Shown: positions 16,370-26,530, numbered from the stretch's first letter. The stretch: 64,000 nt of DNA from Phycisphaerae bacterium (GCA_019636475.1 JAHBXN010000001.1:620001-684000); one strand, 5' to 3'. The notes: a model not told the origin generated them from the letters alone. Numbers and translations: made by a program.

Positions 16370-18811
16370 TCAGTTGCCCACGAGGATGCTGCTGAACAGT
16401 CGCACGTCCGCGCCATCGACAACGCCGTTGTTGTTCACGTCACTTCGCAGGAAGTGACAGGCGTCGACATCATCGCCAATCGCGACAGAGACAAACGGTG
16501 CGATGTCATCAAGATTCACAACACCATCGCAGTTTGCGTCACCCGCGAGAAGCACAAAGTTCAAAACCGCGTCGCCGCCTGGTTGGCCGTCGCCCGACGG
16601 CAGTAACTGATTGTCCCACCAGTCGGCAGTGGAGATTTCGCCGTCCAGCGCCATGCCGTTGGCGAAGATGTCGTCATCGAACAAAGTAAGCGTGTAGGAA
16701 TCGTTCTGAAGGCCGCTGAAGGTAAGAATCGCACGTCGCTGCCCGCTGATGTAGGTGACGCTGAGGGGCGCACTGGGTCCGGTCGCGTCGCCGACCAGGC
16801 TGAAGTCCGCCAAATCGAACGAGCCGATGTTTTCGCTGAATGTCACAACAACCTGCGACTGCCCGGAGACCGGACCGTTGAGCGTGACCGGCGCGGAAAG
16901 AATCACGGGCGGAGCGATTGCGGCATTGCCGGTCTGGGTTTTGCCGATCGCGAGAATCCAATTGCGGTTGTCAGTGCCGCCGTCCTCGTCGAACTCCACA
17001 TTGGTCGGCACGCCGGCGATCGGAAAGACGTAGTTTTCCTGCCACTGATCATTCCAGATGCGATGCACGACGGAGCCGGAATTCGTCGTGACGCGAATAT
17101 CGACCGGCATGGTGATCAATCCGAAGCCCTGGGCGTTCTGCGTCTGGCGTACCAGCAGCTTCAAGTAGTTTTGACCATCAGATGAGACGGTTGAGTAGTT
17201 CCACTCGTATCGCGGGCTTCCGGAATTCATAACCCATTGATCGGTGAACCACGTCAGATCGTTCCCGAACGTTGCGGAGATCGACGATGCAAAATCAGAC
17301 GTGATCGCATAGTTGCTTGTGAAGGTCGCGCGATAGTCGGCAAGCGCCTGAAAAAACATGGCATCGCCCATTACATGACGCAGCATGTGCAGGACCCAGG
17401 CGCCTTTGTTGTAAATGTCATTCGTGCTGAAGATCGCACCGACCGAGCTGATATTGCTGCGATAGACCCGCGCATTGGGACTGCTTGGGCGGCGGGCATT
17501 CATCCGGGACCAATACGAAGCGATGCCGCCGGAGGGCTTGACTTCGCGATAGAGTGATTCGGCATAGCTCGCGAAGCCTTCGTTCAGCCAGATGTCGTAC
17601 CATGTGCCGCATGTGACATCATCGCCCCACCACTGATGTGCAAGCTCGTGAGCATGGATATCACTGAAGCCGATATCAACACGGAACATGCTGCTGAGCG
17701 TCTGATGCTCCATGCTTGAGGTGATGCCGCCCGTTCCGCCCGTTTCAGCGACGCCGTATTTCTCATTCAGGAAGGCATACGGGCCGAACAGCGTGCCGAA
17801 CTTCTCCAACTGATCGAGCAATTCGTCGCAGCCGGCCTTCTCCGAAGGTGTCGGCTCGCCGTTGACGAAATCCCAGTGGTCGGAATAAACATAGCACACC
17901 ACGGGCATCGACTGCGTGCCCTGTCCGAGATCGTATAAGTAGGTCAGCTCGTAAATCTCGTAGTTGGTGATTGCCAGCGAGGCGAGATATGCCGTCATCG
18001 GATTGATCTCGTGCCACTTGTACTTCGTTCGGTTTCCCGACAACGCTTCGATTCCTTCATTGATTCCGTTTGAGCCGACTTTCAGCGGATCCGGAACCGT
18101 GCAATGCATCTGCATCGTCGCCTTGTCCGACAGGCGATCCTTGCAAGGCCACCACGTCCTGGCGTAGTAGGGCTCCGACAACGTTGCAACAACAATCTCG
18201 CCGTTTCTCATCCACCAACTGAACGCGCCAAAGCCCGCTGCCGAAGGATATCCCGAATAGCTGATGGCGACCTGGAAGACCTCATCCGTGTTGTACGGGC
18301 GATCGAGCGTGATAATGAGCAAATCGCCGCTGCGCATGTGGGACGTGACATTACCCGTCACGCTATTGAGAGTCAGGGGGGCGTGCATGTCGACCGTGAA
18401 TGTCGTCAGATTGTCCGAAGCAGCCCGAACGGTGATCGTGCTGACACCCTGGACCCGAACGGCTGTCGGCGTCGGTCCGGTGTATTCGGGAACAATTTCG
18501 ATATCGAGGAAATAATGCAGTACATCGGTGGCTTCTTCGGGTTCGCGAGGCTCGCCGCCGCGCGGATCACCACCGATGTCACCAGCGAACACCGGCGGAT
18601 TAAAGAACCGCCCCGCTCGCTGTGCACGGCCGCATGAAAAGGGATCTTTTCCTTCATCGTCGACGACACAGTCTTCGGCATCCGCCATCGGGTCCGACGC
18701 GACGCCGGACACGGATTCTTCAGTAGAACTCAGTTGAGCCTTTACCGTGTTCTCGGACGATTGACCTGCAATCAGCACGAAACAGAAAAGCCACCCAATC
18801 GACAAATTCAT
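16370..18811 (-). CDS. Exported M1-family metallo-aminopeptidase with C-terminal dockerin-like repeats
   Basis: An 813-residue zinc peptidase that removes N-terminal residues from peptides. Seen: signal peptide (residues 1-27), N-terminal beta domain, the exopeptidase motif as SSMEHQT, the zinc site HELAH (His388, Glu389, His392) and Glu411 in NEGFAS. After about residue 600 there is an Ig/cadherin-like domain with TFSENIGSFDLADF, and the last 60 residues carry two EF-hand-like repeats (GDANCDGVVNLDDI and SDVNNNGVVDGADV). Such tails are common in planctomycete secreted proteins and probably bind calcium or anchor the enzyme. ATG 18811 is used; an in-frame GTG lies nine bases upstream. Confidence 0.93.
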   Translation of the reverse strand: MNLSIGWLFCFVLIAGQSSENTVKAQLSSTEESVSGVASDPMADAEDCVVDDEGKDPFSCGRAQRAGRFFNPPVFAGDIGGDPRGGEPREPEEATDVLHYFLDIEIVPEYTGPTPTAVRVQGVSTITVRAASDNLTTFTVDMHAPLTLNSVTGNVTSHMRSGDLLIITLDRPYNTDEVFQVAISYSGYPSAAGFGAFSWWMRNGEIVVATLSEPYYARTWWPCKDRLSDKATMQMHCTVPDPLKVGSNGINEGIEALSGNRTKYKWHEINPMTAYLASLAITNYEIYELTYLYDLGQGTQSMPVVCYVYSDHWDFVNGEPTPSEKAGCDELLDQLEKFGTLFGPYAFLNEKYGVAETGGTGGITSSMEHQTLSSMFRVDIGFSDIHAHELAHQWWGDDVTCGTWYDIWLNEGFASYAESLYREVKPSGGIASYWSRMNARRPSSPNARVYRSNISSVGAIFSTNDIYNKGAWVLHMLRHVMGDAMFFQALADYRATFTSNYAITSDFASSISATFGNDLTWFTDQWVMNSGSPRYEWNYSTVSSDGQNYLKLLVRQTQNAQGFGLITMPVDIRVTTNSGSVVHRIWNDQWQENYVFPIAGVPTNVEFDEDGGTDNRNWILAIGKTQTGNAAIAPPVILSAPVTLNGPVSGQSQVVVTFSENIGSFDLADFSLVGDATGPSAPLSVTYISGQRRAILTFSGLQNDSYTLTLFDDDIFANGMALDGEISTADWWDNQLLPSGDGQPGGDAVLNFVLLAGDANCDGVVNLDDIAPFVSVAIGDDVDACHFLRSDVNNNGVVDGADVRLFSSILVGN

Positions 18812-19023
18812 CCCAATCACCCCACCGATCTGCCCTGACCTACCCCGCGTGGCGCGGACTCGCTACGCAACCGCTTTCGCCGATTATATCCGACAGCAAA
18901 TCCGGATGTTGCGGTTTTCACTGGATATTTGGACTCGGCCTTCGGAATGCAAGCGCGCGAGGGCACACACCGCCGCATGTCCACGCGGAGAGGACAAGAG
19001 ACAACCTGCATCCGGAAGCGGGC

Positions 19024-20346
19024 TTAAGCCTTCACAATCCGATCACGGCCGCGTTTCACCTTCGCCGTGGCGTTTCGCGAATCGACAACGAGCTTCGAAT
19101 TCCGAACAATGAAGTCGTAATCGTAGGCACTGTGGTCAGTTGAAATCAGGACGGCATCGTACTTCTTCAAGTTCGCGGCCGTGAGTGGCACGGAAACCAT
19201 TCGCAGGTCGTGCTCGCGACCCTTATGGGTCCTTGGCACGTGCGGATCGTTGTAGTCCACTTTTGCCCCGCGATGCCGCAGGAGATGGATCAATTCGATC
19301 GTGGGGCTTTCGCGGATATCGTCCACGTCTTTTTTATAGGCCAGACCGAGCACGAGAATCTTCGAGCCGTTGATCGACTTTTTGCGATCGTTCAGCGCCA
19401 TCGCGAGGCGATTGATTACATACTCCGGCATGTGCGTGTTAATTTCGCCGGCGAGTTCGATGAACCGCGTCGATTCGCCATACTGCCGCGCCTTCCAGGT
19501 CAGGTAAAACGGATCGATCGGGATGCAGTGCCCGCCGAGTCCCGGTCCGGGGTAGAAGGCCGAAAATCCGAACGGCTTGGTCTTGGCCGCGTCGATGACA
19601 TCCCAGACGTCGATGCCCATCTTGTCGAAGAGCACCTTCAGTTCATTGACCATCGCGATGTTCACGCATCGATAGACATTCTCGACGATCTTGGCGGCCT
19701 CGGCGATTTCACAGGTCGCAACGGGGATGACTCTGGCGATCGAGTTTTCGTAGAGCGCCAGCGCCAGACGCTGGCTCGCGCGGTCATGTCCGCCGACGAC
19801 CTTGGGGATCGTTTCGGTGGTGTAGTCCTTGCGTCCCGGATCTTCGCGTTCCGGGCTGTATGCCAGGAAAAAGTCCTTGCCGGCCTTCAGACCGCTTGCT
19901 TTCTGCAGGATCGGTTTGACGAGATCTCGCGTCGTGCCGGGATAGGTGGTTGACTCGAGGGTGATAAGCTGTCCCGGCCGGAGTGTCTTTCCGATGGCAT
20001 GTGCGGTCGACTCCACGTAGCTCATATCGGGGTCGCGCGTCTTGGAAAGCGGAGTTGGCACACAGATGACGATCACGTCGGGCTTGCCGAGATCGGCCAT
20101 GTTGGCCGTGGCGCGAAAGCGCTTTGAATCGATCAGGGTCTGTATTTGTGAATCCGGAATGTGCTGAATGTAGCTTTTGCCGGTATTCAGCATTTTGACC
20201 TTCTGCGGGTCCACGTCGAATGCGAGGATCGAGTAACCGGCCTTCCCGAATGTGCGTGCCAGCGGCAGACCGACATAGCCCATTCCCATCACGCCGACGA
20301 GGGCTTTCTTGTCGCGAATCTTCTTTTCCAGCTTTGCGATGTCCAA
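19024..20346 (-). CDS. wbpA: UDP-N-acetylglucosamine 6-dehydrogenase (WbpA-type nucleotide-sugar dehydrogenase)
   Basis: A 440-residue NAD-dependent enzyme that oxidises C6 of a UDP-sugar to the uronate for surface polysaccharide. Seen: Rossmann motif GMGYVGLPLA, the ESTTYPGTT segment typical of WbpA/VipA-type enzymes, the AYSPEREDPG stretch, catalytic cysteine in GGHCIPIDPFY, and the C-terminal NAD/UDP-binding domain with VLGLAYKKDVDDIRESP. The start is TTG 20346, supported by AAGGAG seven bases upstream. The UDP-GlcNAc preference is inferred from subfamily motifs; other UDP-sugars are possible. Confidence 0.9.
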   Translation of the reverse strand: MDIAKLEKKIRDKKALVGVMGMGYVGLPLARTFGKAGYSILAFDVDPQKVKMLNTGKSYIQHIPDSQIQTLIDSKRFRATANMADLGKPDVIVICVPTPLSKTRDPDMSYVESTAHAIGKTLRPGQLITLESTTYPGTTRDLVKPILQKASGLKAGKDFFLAYSPEREDPGRKDYTTETIPKVVGGHDRASQRLALALYENSIARVIPVATCEIAEAAKIVENVYRCVNIAMVNELKVLFDKMGIDVWDVIDAAKTKPFGFSAFYPGPGLGGHCIPIDPFYLTWKARQYGESTRFIELAGEINTHMPEYVINRLAMALNDRKKSINGSKILVLGLAYKKDVDDIRESPTIELIHLLRHRGAKVDYNDPHVPRTHKGREHDLRMVSVPLTAANLKKYDAVLISTDHSAYDYDFIVRNSKLVVDSRNATAKVKRGRDRIVKA

Positions 20347-20762
20347 AGGACCACTCCTTAGATTTCCAGTCTGTTATCGAGCTTCAGCCTCGGTCGTCGT
20401 CCATCCGGGGCGCGGGATTCAGTCTGATTCGGCCGCCGGAACACACGAAAACCGATTCGAAACGGCTCATTAGAAAGCCGGTCGTGAAGCGTCGCAAGGG
20501 GAGTCCGCAGCCGCAAATCGTCCGAATCCGGGTCAATCCGCGTTATCAGCCCTGCCGTGCGAGGGCCGCACATCCTTCCAAAAATAATGCACCTAAATTT
20601 GTCCCACCCGCCGACGGGACGCCGATCTTCTTGTCCGGTCGTGGGTTGGACCAGGCAGTGTCCAACGATGCACGGGCCCAGATCGATCGTCGCCGAGCCT
20701 CTGGACCGAAGCGGATCCATTTTGATCGAGGCTTCTGCACCGCGAACCGTGGAGACCCCGCC
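20347..20762. other. Intergenic region between divergent genes, no gene seen
   Basis: A 416-base stretch between the minus-strand dehydrogenase and a small plus-strand ORF. An open frame crosses it but has no ribosome site and unlikely protein composition. It must hold the promoters of both neighbours; I could not identify convincing -35/-10 boxes. Confidence 0.5.
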
Positions 20763-21119
20763 ATGAACAGCACATCTGACGGTAACAGCCTGTTTCGGAT
20801 CGCGCGATTGGTCGGCCGCTACACCCTCGCACTCGCGGCCGGCGGGCTGTTTGTCTGGCTCTCATGGAACAGCCAGCCTCACGACACGCTGTCTGCCAGC
20901 GATTCAGTTCTGCTTAATTCGAGCGGGTCCCTGGGGGACACCTCAACGACTAGAGACGATGATTCGCTGGCGAAGCCGGCCGGCCCCGTCTCACCTGGTC
21001 GCAAAGCGTTAGAACCTCATCTCGCAACTGCGAGCGGCGGCGGACCCGATTCACCACCACTCGCCGGATCCGGGAACATCTCGGCCGACCACCCATCAAC
21101 AGGACCGCCATCGGAATAG
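20763..21119 (+). CDS. Small single-pass membrane protein, unknown function
   Basis: A 118-residue protein with one hydrophobic segment (about residues 18-36, LALAAGGLFVWLSW) and a low-complexity tail rich in Ser, Gly, Pro and Asp. That composition fits a short cytoplasmic N-terminus, one membrane helix and an unstructured outside tail. ATG 20763 has GGAG eight bases upstream, and a good hairpin terminator follows at 21156-21204; both support a real gene. I recognise no family. Confidence 0.45.
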   Translation: MNSTSDGNSLFRIARLVGRYTLALAAGGLFVWLSWNSQPHDTLSASDSVLLNSSGSLGDTSTTRDDDSLAKPAGPVSPGRKALEPHLATASGGGPDSPPLAGSGNISADHPSTGPPSE

Positions 21120-21155
21120 ACCTAGCCGACAGACGATCAAAGCAACACCGGCCCT

Positions 21156-21204
21156 AAAAAGACGGAAAGCCGACGGTGAGATCGCCGCCGGCTTTCGCGT
21201 TTTT
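21156..21204. terminator. Bidirectional intrinsic terminator between convergent genes
   Basis: A 12-bp stem with one mismatch (21165-21176 with 21185-21196; arms GAAAGCCGACGG and CCGCCGGCTTTC) around an 8-base loop. An A-run at 21156-21160 precedes it and a T-run at 21200-21204 follows, so it can stop transcription from the small ORF on + and from the S9 peptidase gene on -. Confidence 0.7.
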
Positions 21205-21314
21205 GCGAGAACAGCCAATTTCAGATTTCATTGCGGGCCGCGCGATGCGACCCGCCCTGCACGCACGCCACCAAGAGGGCATGCGCGACGCGTGTCCTCA
21301 TGCGGCGCAGTTGA

Positions 21315-23516
21315 TCAGTTGGCAACCTTTGCTCGGACTCCCATCGCATTCAGCACGAACGCCCATCGATCCGCTGCCTCCTCGATTTGAATCTTCGTCG
21401 ACTTTCCGGCTCCGTGACCGGCCCGCGTTTCTATGCGGATCAGTATCGGATTGTCGCACGACTGGGCCGCCTGCAGAGCGGCCGCGAATTTAAAGCTATG
21501 CGCCGGCACGACGCGATCGTCATGGTCGCCGGTTGTGACCATGGTCGGGGGATAACAGACACCGGGCTTCACGTTGTGATAAGGCGAATATGCAAGCAGA
21601 TACTTGAACATGGATTCGTCTTCGATCTTTCCGTAGTCACTGGTCCATGCGTGCCCGATCGTAAAGAGCTGAAAACGCAGCATATCGAGAACGCCGACAT
21701 TCGGGAGACAGGCGCCGAAGAGGTCGGGCCTCTGCACCATGCACGCGCCGATCAAGAGGCCGCCGTTGCTTGATCCTCCGATGGCGATCTTCTTGTGCGA
21801 CGTGTATTTGTTGTCAATCAACCACTCCGCCGCGGAAATGAAATCGTCGAATACGTTCTGTTTCTTCATCAGGCGTCCGGCATCATGCCATGCCTTACCG
21901 TATTCGCCGCCTCCGCGCAGATTGGCCTGGGCATAGACGCCGCCCATCTCCATCCAGACAAGATTCGACACGCTGAAAACCGGCGGCAGCGGAATGTTGA
22001 AACCGCCGTAACCGTAGAGGAAGGTGGGGTTGTTACCCGTCAGCTTCAGACCTTTCCTGTGGCAGATAAACATCGGAATCTGGGTGCCGTCCTTGCTGCT
22101 GTAGAAGACCTGCTTGGTCTCGTAATTGGATGGATCGAAATCGACTTTCGGCGTGCGAAACGCCTCGCTCTTGCCCGTTGTGATGTCGTATCGATAGGTC
22201 GTCCACGGCGTATTAAAGCTCGCGTAGGAGTAAAACGTCTCTTTGTCTTCCTTCCTCCCGCCGAATCCGCTCGCGGCGCCCAGCCCCGGCAATTCAACCT
22301 CGCGGACCACATGGCCGTCGTAGCTGACGAGTTTCACGACGCTGTGCGCGTCCTTCAGATAGCTGGCGATGAAATGTCTGCCAACGTGAGACACCGACTG
22401 CAGCGCCTCCGGCTGCTCGGCGATCATTTCACGCCAATTGGATTTGTCAGGATTTCGAAGATCGATGGCGATGACGCGGCCCTTCGGCGCGTTCAGATCG
22501 GTCTTGAACCACAGGACCGGACCGTCGTTGTCGATAAAGTCGTACTCCGCTTCCAATTCGCTGATGAGTTCAATGACAGGCGAATCGGGCACGGACAGCA
22601 CCTTGTAGAACAGACGGTTCTTGGGATCGGTACCCTCCGTGACGTTGATAATCAGGTAGCCACCGTCGTCGCTGACGGTGCCGTAGAAGCCCCAATCCTT
22701 GTGATCCTTGCGTTCATAAATAAGGCGGTCTTCGCTCTGCGGCTTGCCCAGTTCGTGGTAGTAGAGCTTCTGGAAATAATTCGCGCCGGACAACTCCGCG
22801 CCCTTCGCGGGTTCATCAAATCGGCTATAGAAGAACCCTTTGCCGTTCCGCGCCCATGAGGCGCCCGTAAACTTCGCCCATTCGACATTGTCCAGCAGAT
22901 CCTTGCCGGTCTCCACCTCGCGGACACGGAAAGTTCGCCAGTCCGACCCGCCGTCCGACACTCCGTAGACGACCTTGGTGCCGTCCTGATCGACATCGAA
23001 ACTCGCGAGCGACACGGTTCCGTCACTCGAGAGCGTGTTCGGATCGAGCAGGATTCGCGGTTCGCCGTTAAGGCCGTCCATGACGTACATCACGCTTTGA
23101 TTCTGAAGTCCGTCGTTTCGCGAGAAGAAGTATCGGTTGCCTCGCTTGATCGGTGTGCCGAAGCGCTCGAAATTCCAGAGCTTCTCCAGGCGCGCACGAA
23201 TTTTTTCGCGCTCCGGAATGCTCTCAAGGTAAGCGAACGTCACCTTGTTCTCCGCCGTAACCCATGCCTTTGTCTCTTCGGAATTGTCGTCCTCGAGCCA
23301 CCGATACGGGTCGGCCACCTCGACGCCGTGGATCGAATCCACAACGGAATCCCGCCGCGTTTCGGGATATTCAACACGCTGAGCCGGCCGAGTGGCGACG
23401 CTGGAGCAACCGAACAGCCCGGCGACCAGCATGAGCAAGGCGCCGGCGGCGGGCATCCTCGCACGGGTTGTCCAACGAGAAGATCGAGAAATAGATGGGA
23501 AAAGCGGTGAAAACAT
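21315..23516 (-). CDS. Prolyl oligopeptidase family serine peptidase (S9A), probable lipoprotein
   Basis: A 733-residue peptidase cleaving after proline in short peptides. The first part (to about residue 440) is a beta-propeller; the C-terminal part is an alpha/beta hydrolase. Catalytic serine is Ser583 in GGSSNGG, aspartate lies in DHDDRVVP and histidine in RAGHGAG. The N-terminus has a hydrophobic segment ending LFGCSS, a plausible lipobox, so attachment to a membrane is likely. The frame opens at TTG 23531, but ATG 23516 with AAGGGA seven bases upstream is the better start. With the M1 and M3B enzymes it forms a set of peptidases. Confidence 0.93.
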   Translation of the reverse strand: MFSPLFPSISRSSRWTTRARMPAAGALLMLVAGLFGCSSVATRPAQRVEYPETRRDSVVDSIHGVEVADPYRWLEDDNSEETKAWVTAENKVTFAYLESIPEREKIRARLEKLWNFERFGTPIKRGNRYFFSRNDGLQNQSVMYVMDGLNGEPRILLDPNTLSSDGTVSLASFDVDQDGTKVVYGVSDGGSDWRTFRVREVETGKDLLDNVEWAKFTGASWARNGKGFFYSRFDEPAKGAELSGANYFQKLYYHELGKPQSEDRLIYERKDHKDWGFYGTVSDDGGYLIINVTEGTDPKNRLFYKVLSVPDSPVIELISELEAEYDFIDNDGPVLWFKTDLNAPKGRVIAIDLRNPDKSNWREMIAEQPEALQSVSHVGRHFIASYLKDAHSVVKLVSYDGHVVREVELPGLGAASGFGGRKEDKETFYSYASFNTPWTTYRYDITTGKSEAFRTPKVDFDPSNYETKQVFYSSKDGTQIPMFICHRKGLKLTGNNPTFLYGYGGFNIPLPPVFSVSNLVWMEMGGVYAQANLRGGGEYGKAWHDAGRLMKKQNVFDDFISAAEWLIDNKYTSHKKIAIGGSSNGGLLIGACMVQRPDLFGACLPNVGVLDMLRFQLFTIGHAWTSDYGKIEDESMFKYLLAYSPYHNVKPGVCYPPTMVTTGDHDDRVVPAHSFKFAAALQAAQSCDNPILIRIETRAGHGAGKSTKIQIEEAADRWAFVLNAMGVRAKVAN

Positions 23517-23855
23517 GAACGTTCCCTTCAATATGTGAGTGGCGAACAGACCGGGTCGCGGGCGCGGACCGTCGATCGGGCCGGCTACCTTACGACCCCC
23601 ATGTGCGAGAATTCACCCGAACTGACGGAATAACGAGCCATCCCGTCGGGCTTTTCGCCCCCCCATTGTGCCCGGCCGGCGATCGATTTCAAGCGGAACG
23701 GATTGTGGCATTTTTCAGCAACGGCACAATCGGACCACCACCCGGGAATGAGCAACCCGATGTATTCTGCCAGGAAAGCCGCGATTGGGCTCCAGAGAAG
23801 GCGACATCCCGTACCCAATCGCGATACCATAGCCGCGCAGAAAGGAGCGACCTTC
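23517..23855. other. Intergenic region between divergent genes, no gene seen
   Basis: A 339-base stretch between the S9 peptidase (minus) and a small secreted protein (plus). It should hold both promoters. A weak ATACCAT box at about 23825 could serve the plus-strand gene; nothing else stands out. Confidence 0.4.
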
Positions 23856-24491
23856 ATGTTTATCCAGTTTCGACCGTTCATTCTGGCCGCTTTGGCGGCG
23901 ATCGGATCGCTGGTAATCGCCGCCGTAACATCCACCGCAAATGAACAGTCAGCGACGCAGCCCACCGCCCAGGACGTACGAATGGCGCCCGGCGATTCCC
24001 CGAAGGCATCCACGCCAGCCGACAAGCGGAAGGCACTCGAAGCGAAATTCAAGTCCACACTCACCGATGTGGTCTTTCGCGGCTCATGGCAGATGACCAA
24101 CGCCGAGGGCCTTCAGGGCAAAGCCCCGCTCTCGCCGCCTCATACTGAGCGATACACCATCAAAGGCGTGTCCAAAGGACTCGACGACAACTGGATCATC
24201 ACGGCGCGCGTTCAATTCGCCGACCGGGATGTTGAATTGCCGTTCAACGTCCGCGTGGTCTGGGCTGAAGATGTTCCGATCATTACGCTCGACAAGACCG
24301 AACTGCCCTTGCTGGGTACCTACTCCGCCCGCGTCATGATTCACGACGGATTCTACGCGGGCACCTGGTTCGGAACGAACTACGGCGGCGTGCTCCAAGG
24401 GCAGATCATCAAGGCGGCCGACGAAAAGCGCATCGAAGAAATGGCTGAAAAAGCCAATGAAATCACCTTGCCGCCGAAACCATCAAAGTAA
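23856..24491 (+). CDS. Exported protein of unknown function
   Basis: A 211-residue protein with a signal peptide (residues 1-28, hydrophobic core FILAALAAIGSLVIAA). A low-complexity linker (about 30-65) leads to a globular beta-rich domain with WQMTNAEGL, RYTIKGVSK and an end segment FYAGTWFGTNYGG. No catalytic motif is seen and I do not recognise the family. The frame opens at 23703, but ATG 23856 has AAGGAG eight bases upstream. It precedes the oligopeptidase F gene by 62 bp, with a hairpin between them. Confidence 0.7.
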   Translation: MFIQFRPFILAALAAIGSLVIAAVTSTANEQSATQPTAQDVRMAPGDSPKASTPADKRKALEAKFKSTLTDVVFRGSWQMTNAEGLQGKAPLSPPHTERYTIKGVSKGLDDNWIITARVQFADRDVELPFNVRVVWAEDVPIITLDKTELPLLGTYSARVMIHDGFYAGTWFGTNYGGVLQGQIIKAADEKRIEEMAEKANEITLPPKPSK

Positions 24492-24495
24492 ATCG

Positions 24496-24521
24496 TGCCG
24501 GGGCGGTTAATCTGCCCGGCA
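24496..24521. other. Hairpin-forming inverted repeat in a short intergenic gap
   Basis: TGCCGGG (24496-24502) and CCCGGCA (24515-24521) form a perfect 7-bp stem around 12 bases. It sits between the secreted protein gene and pepF and lacks a T-tract, so it may be an mRNA-processing or 3'-end stabilising hairpin rather than a classical terminator. Confidence 0.35.
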
Positions 24522-24553
24522 ATAAGACCCGATCCTGAACAGGAAGCAATGCA

Positions 24554-26530
24554 ATGAACCAGAAGATCACGCAAGCCAAAAGAAAAGGATTTCTGACCAT
24601 GACCGTGTTTGCCGCCATCAGTTCGCCGCTGTCGTCCGCCTCGTTCTCGCCGACCCTCGGTCCGAGCGAAATAAGTGCTGATGAGAAAATGGCCAAGCCG
24701 CTTGGCGCGCCGACGCGCGATCAAATCGCCGAGAAGGACAAATGGAATCTCTCGGATATTTTTGAAAACGACGCCGCCTTCAATGCCGCGTTTGACCGAA
24801 CCGCTGCGAAGATCCCTGAGGTCAAGGCATTGCGCGGCACGCTCTCGGCCTCCGGGGATTCACTGCTGGCGGCACTGAAAGCGCGTGACACACTCATGCT
24901 CGAACTTGACCGGCTCATTGTTTATGCCGGACTGAGTTATCACCAGGACATGTCGGTCAGTGCGGCACAGGCGCGTGACAGCCGCACGCACACTCTCGCC
25001 ACGACCGCCGGCGAAGCGACGAGTTGGTTCGTCCCCGAGATGCTGACGATACCGTGGGAGACGATCGAATCATGGATGAAGGAGAACAAGGACCTCGCGA
25101 TCTATCGTCACGCCCTCGAGGACATCCAGCGTGAGAAGGCGCACTACCTGTCGCCCCGCGAGGAAGAGCTGCTCGCGATGACGGGCGAAGTGACCGCGGC
25201 ACCGGGCAATATCTACGGACTCTTCACGAATGCGGACATGGAGTTCCCGGTCATCAAAGACGAAAAGGGCAACGACACGAAGCTCAGCGCCGCGACTTAT
25301 ACAAAGATGATCTACTCGCGCGATCGACGCGTCCGGCGCGATGCGTTTCTCGGCATGCACGACACCTATGCAAAAGTAAAGAGCACACTTGGCGCGATGC
25401 TCAGCGCCCATCTCAAACAGCACATCTTCAACGCCAAGGCCCGCCACTATGCTTCGGCGTTGGACGCCGCTCTCAGCGGTCCGAACATCCCCACTGAAGT
25501 ATATAAGAACCTCGTCGAAACCGTCGGCCGAAATACCTGGCGCCTTCACAAGTACGTCGACATGCGCAAGCGCCTGATGAAGCTGGATGAAATTCACGGG
25601 TACGACTTGTACGTCCAGTTGGTCGATGTCGAGGAAGAAAAGATTAAGTATGAAGACGCGATCGACACGATCCTAGTTGCACTGAAGCCGCTCGGCACTG
25701 ACTACATACAGACGCTTCGCCGCGCGTTTGAATCACGATGGATTGACATCTATGAGACCAAATCGAAACGCAGCGGCGCTTACTGCTGGGGCTCCTATCT
25801 GACACATCCATTCCTGCTGCTGAATTACGGGGGAACGATGAACGATCGTTCGACCGTCGCCCACGAGATGGGCCATGCGATGCATTCGTGGTACACCGTT
25901 AAGAACCAGCCCCCGATTTACGGCGATTATGCGACGTTCTGCGCCGAGGTGGCATCTACCGTCAACGAAGTGCTGCTCGCGCACCACCTCATTAACAACG
26001 CAAAGAACGATATCGAACGGCTGTTGATCCTGCAGCAGCAGATCGAAGGCATCCGCACAACCGTTTTTCGACAGACCATGTTCGCCGAATTCGAACTGGC
26101 GATTCACGAGTTGGCGGAAAAAGGCGAAGCGCTGACCGGAGACCGATTCTGCGAAATCTACGGCGAGCTCGTTCGAAAATACTACGGTCCGGACCTCGTG
26201 ATTGAACCGTCGGCCGCGGCAGAGTGCCTGCGGATCCCCCATTTCTATCGCAACTTCTACGTTTACACCTACGCGACGAGCCATTGCGCCGCCACCAACA
26301 TCGGCCGGCGAATCATCGACGGCGAAAACGGCGCCGTCGAGGGAATGATGAATTTCCTTTCCTCCGGTAGCAGCCGGTACCCGCTTGAGACCTTGCGTTT
26401 GGCGGGAGTGGACATGAGCAACCCGAAACCGATTGAAGACACAATGGAGCATTTTTCAAAGCTGCTGCAGGAATTTGAGGAGCTTTACGATCGACACATG
26501 AATAGCCAGGCGCGGGCCTCCAGGGACTAG
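24554..26530 (+). CDS. pepF: Oligoendopeptidase F-type M3B metallopeptidase with predicted signal peptide
   Basis: A 658-residue zinc peptidase that cuts oligopeptides of roughly 7-17 residues. The zinc site is VAHEMGHAMH (His437, Glu438, His441), with the third ligand glutamate in TFCAEVASTVNE. The chain is close to the family's usual 600 residues plus about 50 at the front. Those extra residues begin MNQKITQAKRKG and continue with a moderately hydrophobic stretch to SSASF, resembling a signal peptide, whereas classical PepF is cytoplasmic. AGGA lies nine bases before the ATG. Export would fit the neighbouring secreted peptidases. Confidence 0.92.
   Translation: MNQKITQAKRKGFLTMTVFAAISSPLSSASFSPTLGPSEISADEKMAKPLGAPTRDQIAEKDKWNLSDIFENDAAFNAAFDRTAAKIPEVKALRGTLSASGDSLLAALKARDTLMLELDRLIVYAGLSYHQDMSVSAAQARDSRTHTLATTAGEATSWFVPEMLTIPWETIESWMKENKDLAIYRHALEDIQREKAHYLSPREEELLAMTGEVTAAPGNIYGLFTNADMEFPVIKDEKGNDTKLSAATYTKMIYSRDRRVRRDAFLGMHDTYAKVKSTLGAMLSAHLKQHIFNAKARHYASALDAALSGPNIPTEVYKNLVETVGRNTWRLHKYVDMRKRLMKLDEIHGYDLYVQLVDVEEEKIKYEDAIDTILVALKPLGTDYIQTLRRAFESRWIDIYETKSKRSGAYCWGSYLTHPFLLLNYGGTMNDRSTVAHEMGHAMHSWYTVKNQPPIYGDYATFCAEVASTVNEVLLAHHLINNAKNDIERLLILQQQIEGIRTTVFRQTMFAEFELAIHELAEKGEALTGDRFCEIYGELVRKYYGPDLVIEPSAAAECLRIPHFYRNFYVYTYATSHCAATNIGRRIIDGENGAVEGMMNFLSSGSSRYPLETLRLAGVDMSNPKPIEDTMEHFSKLLQEFEELYDRHMNSQARASRD

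Noticed and set aside
21795-22859. 354-codon open frame on + antisense to the S9 peptidase
   Set aside because: The opposite frame has complete catalytic motifs; this frame has no recognisable domain.
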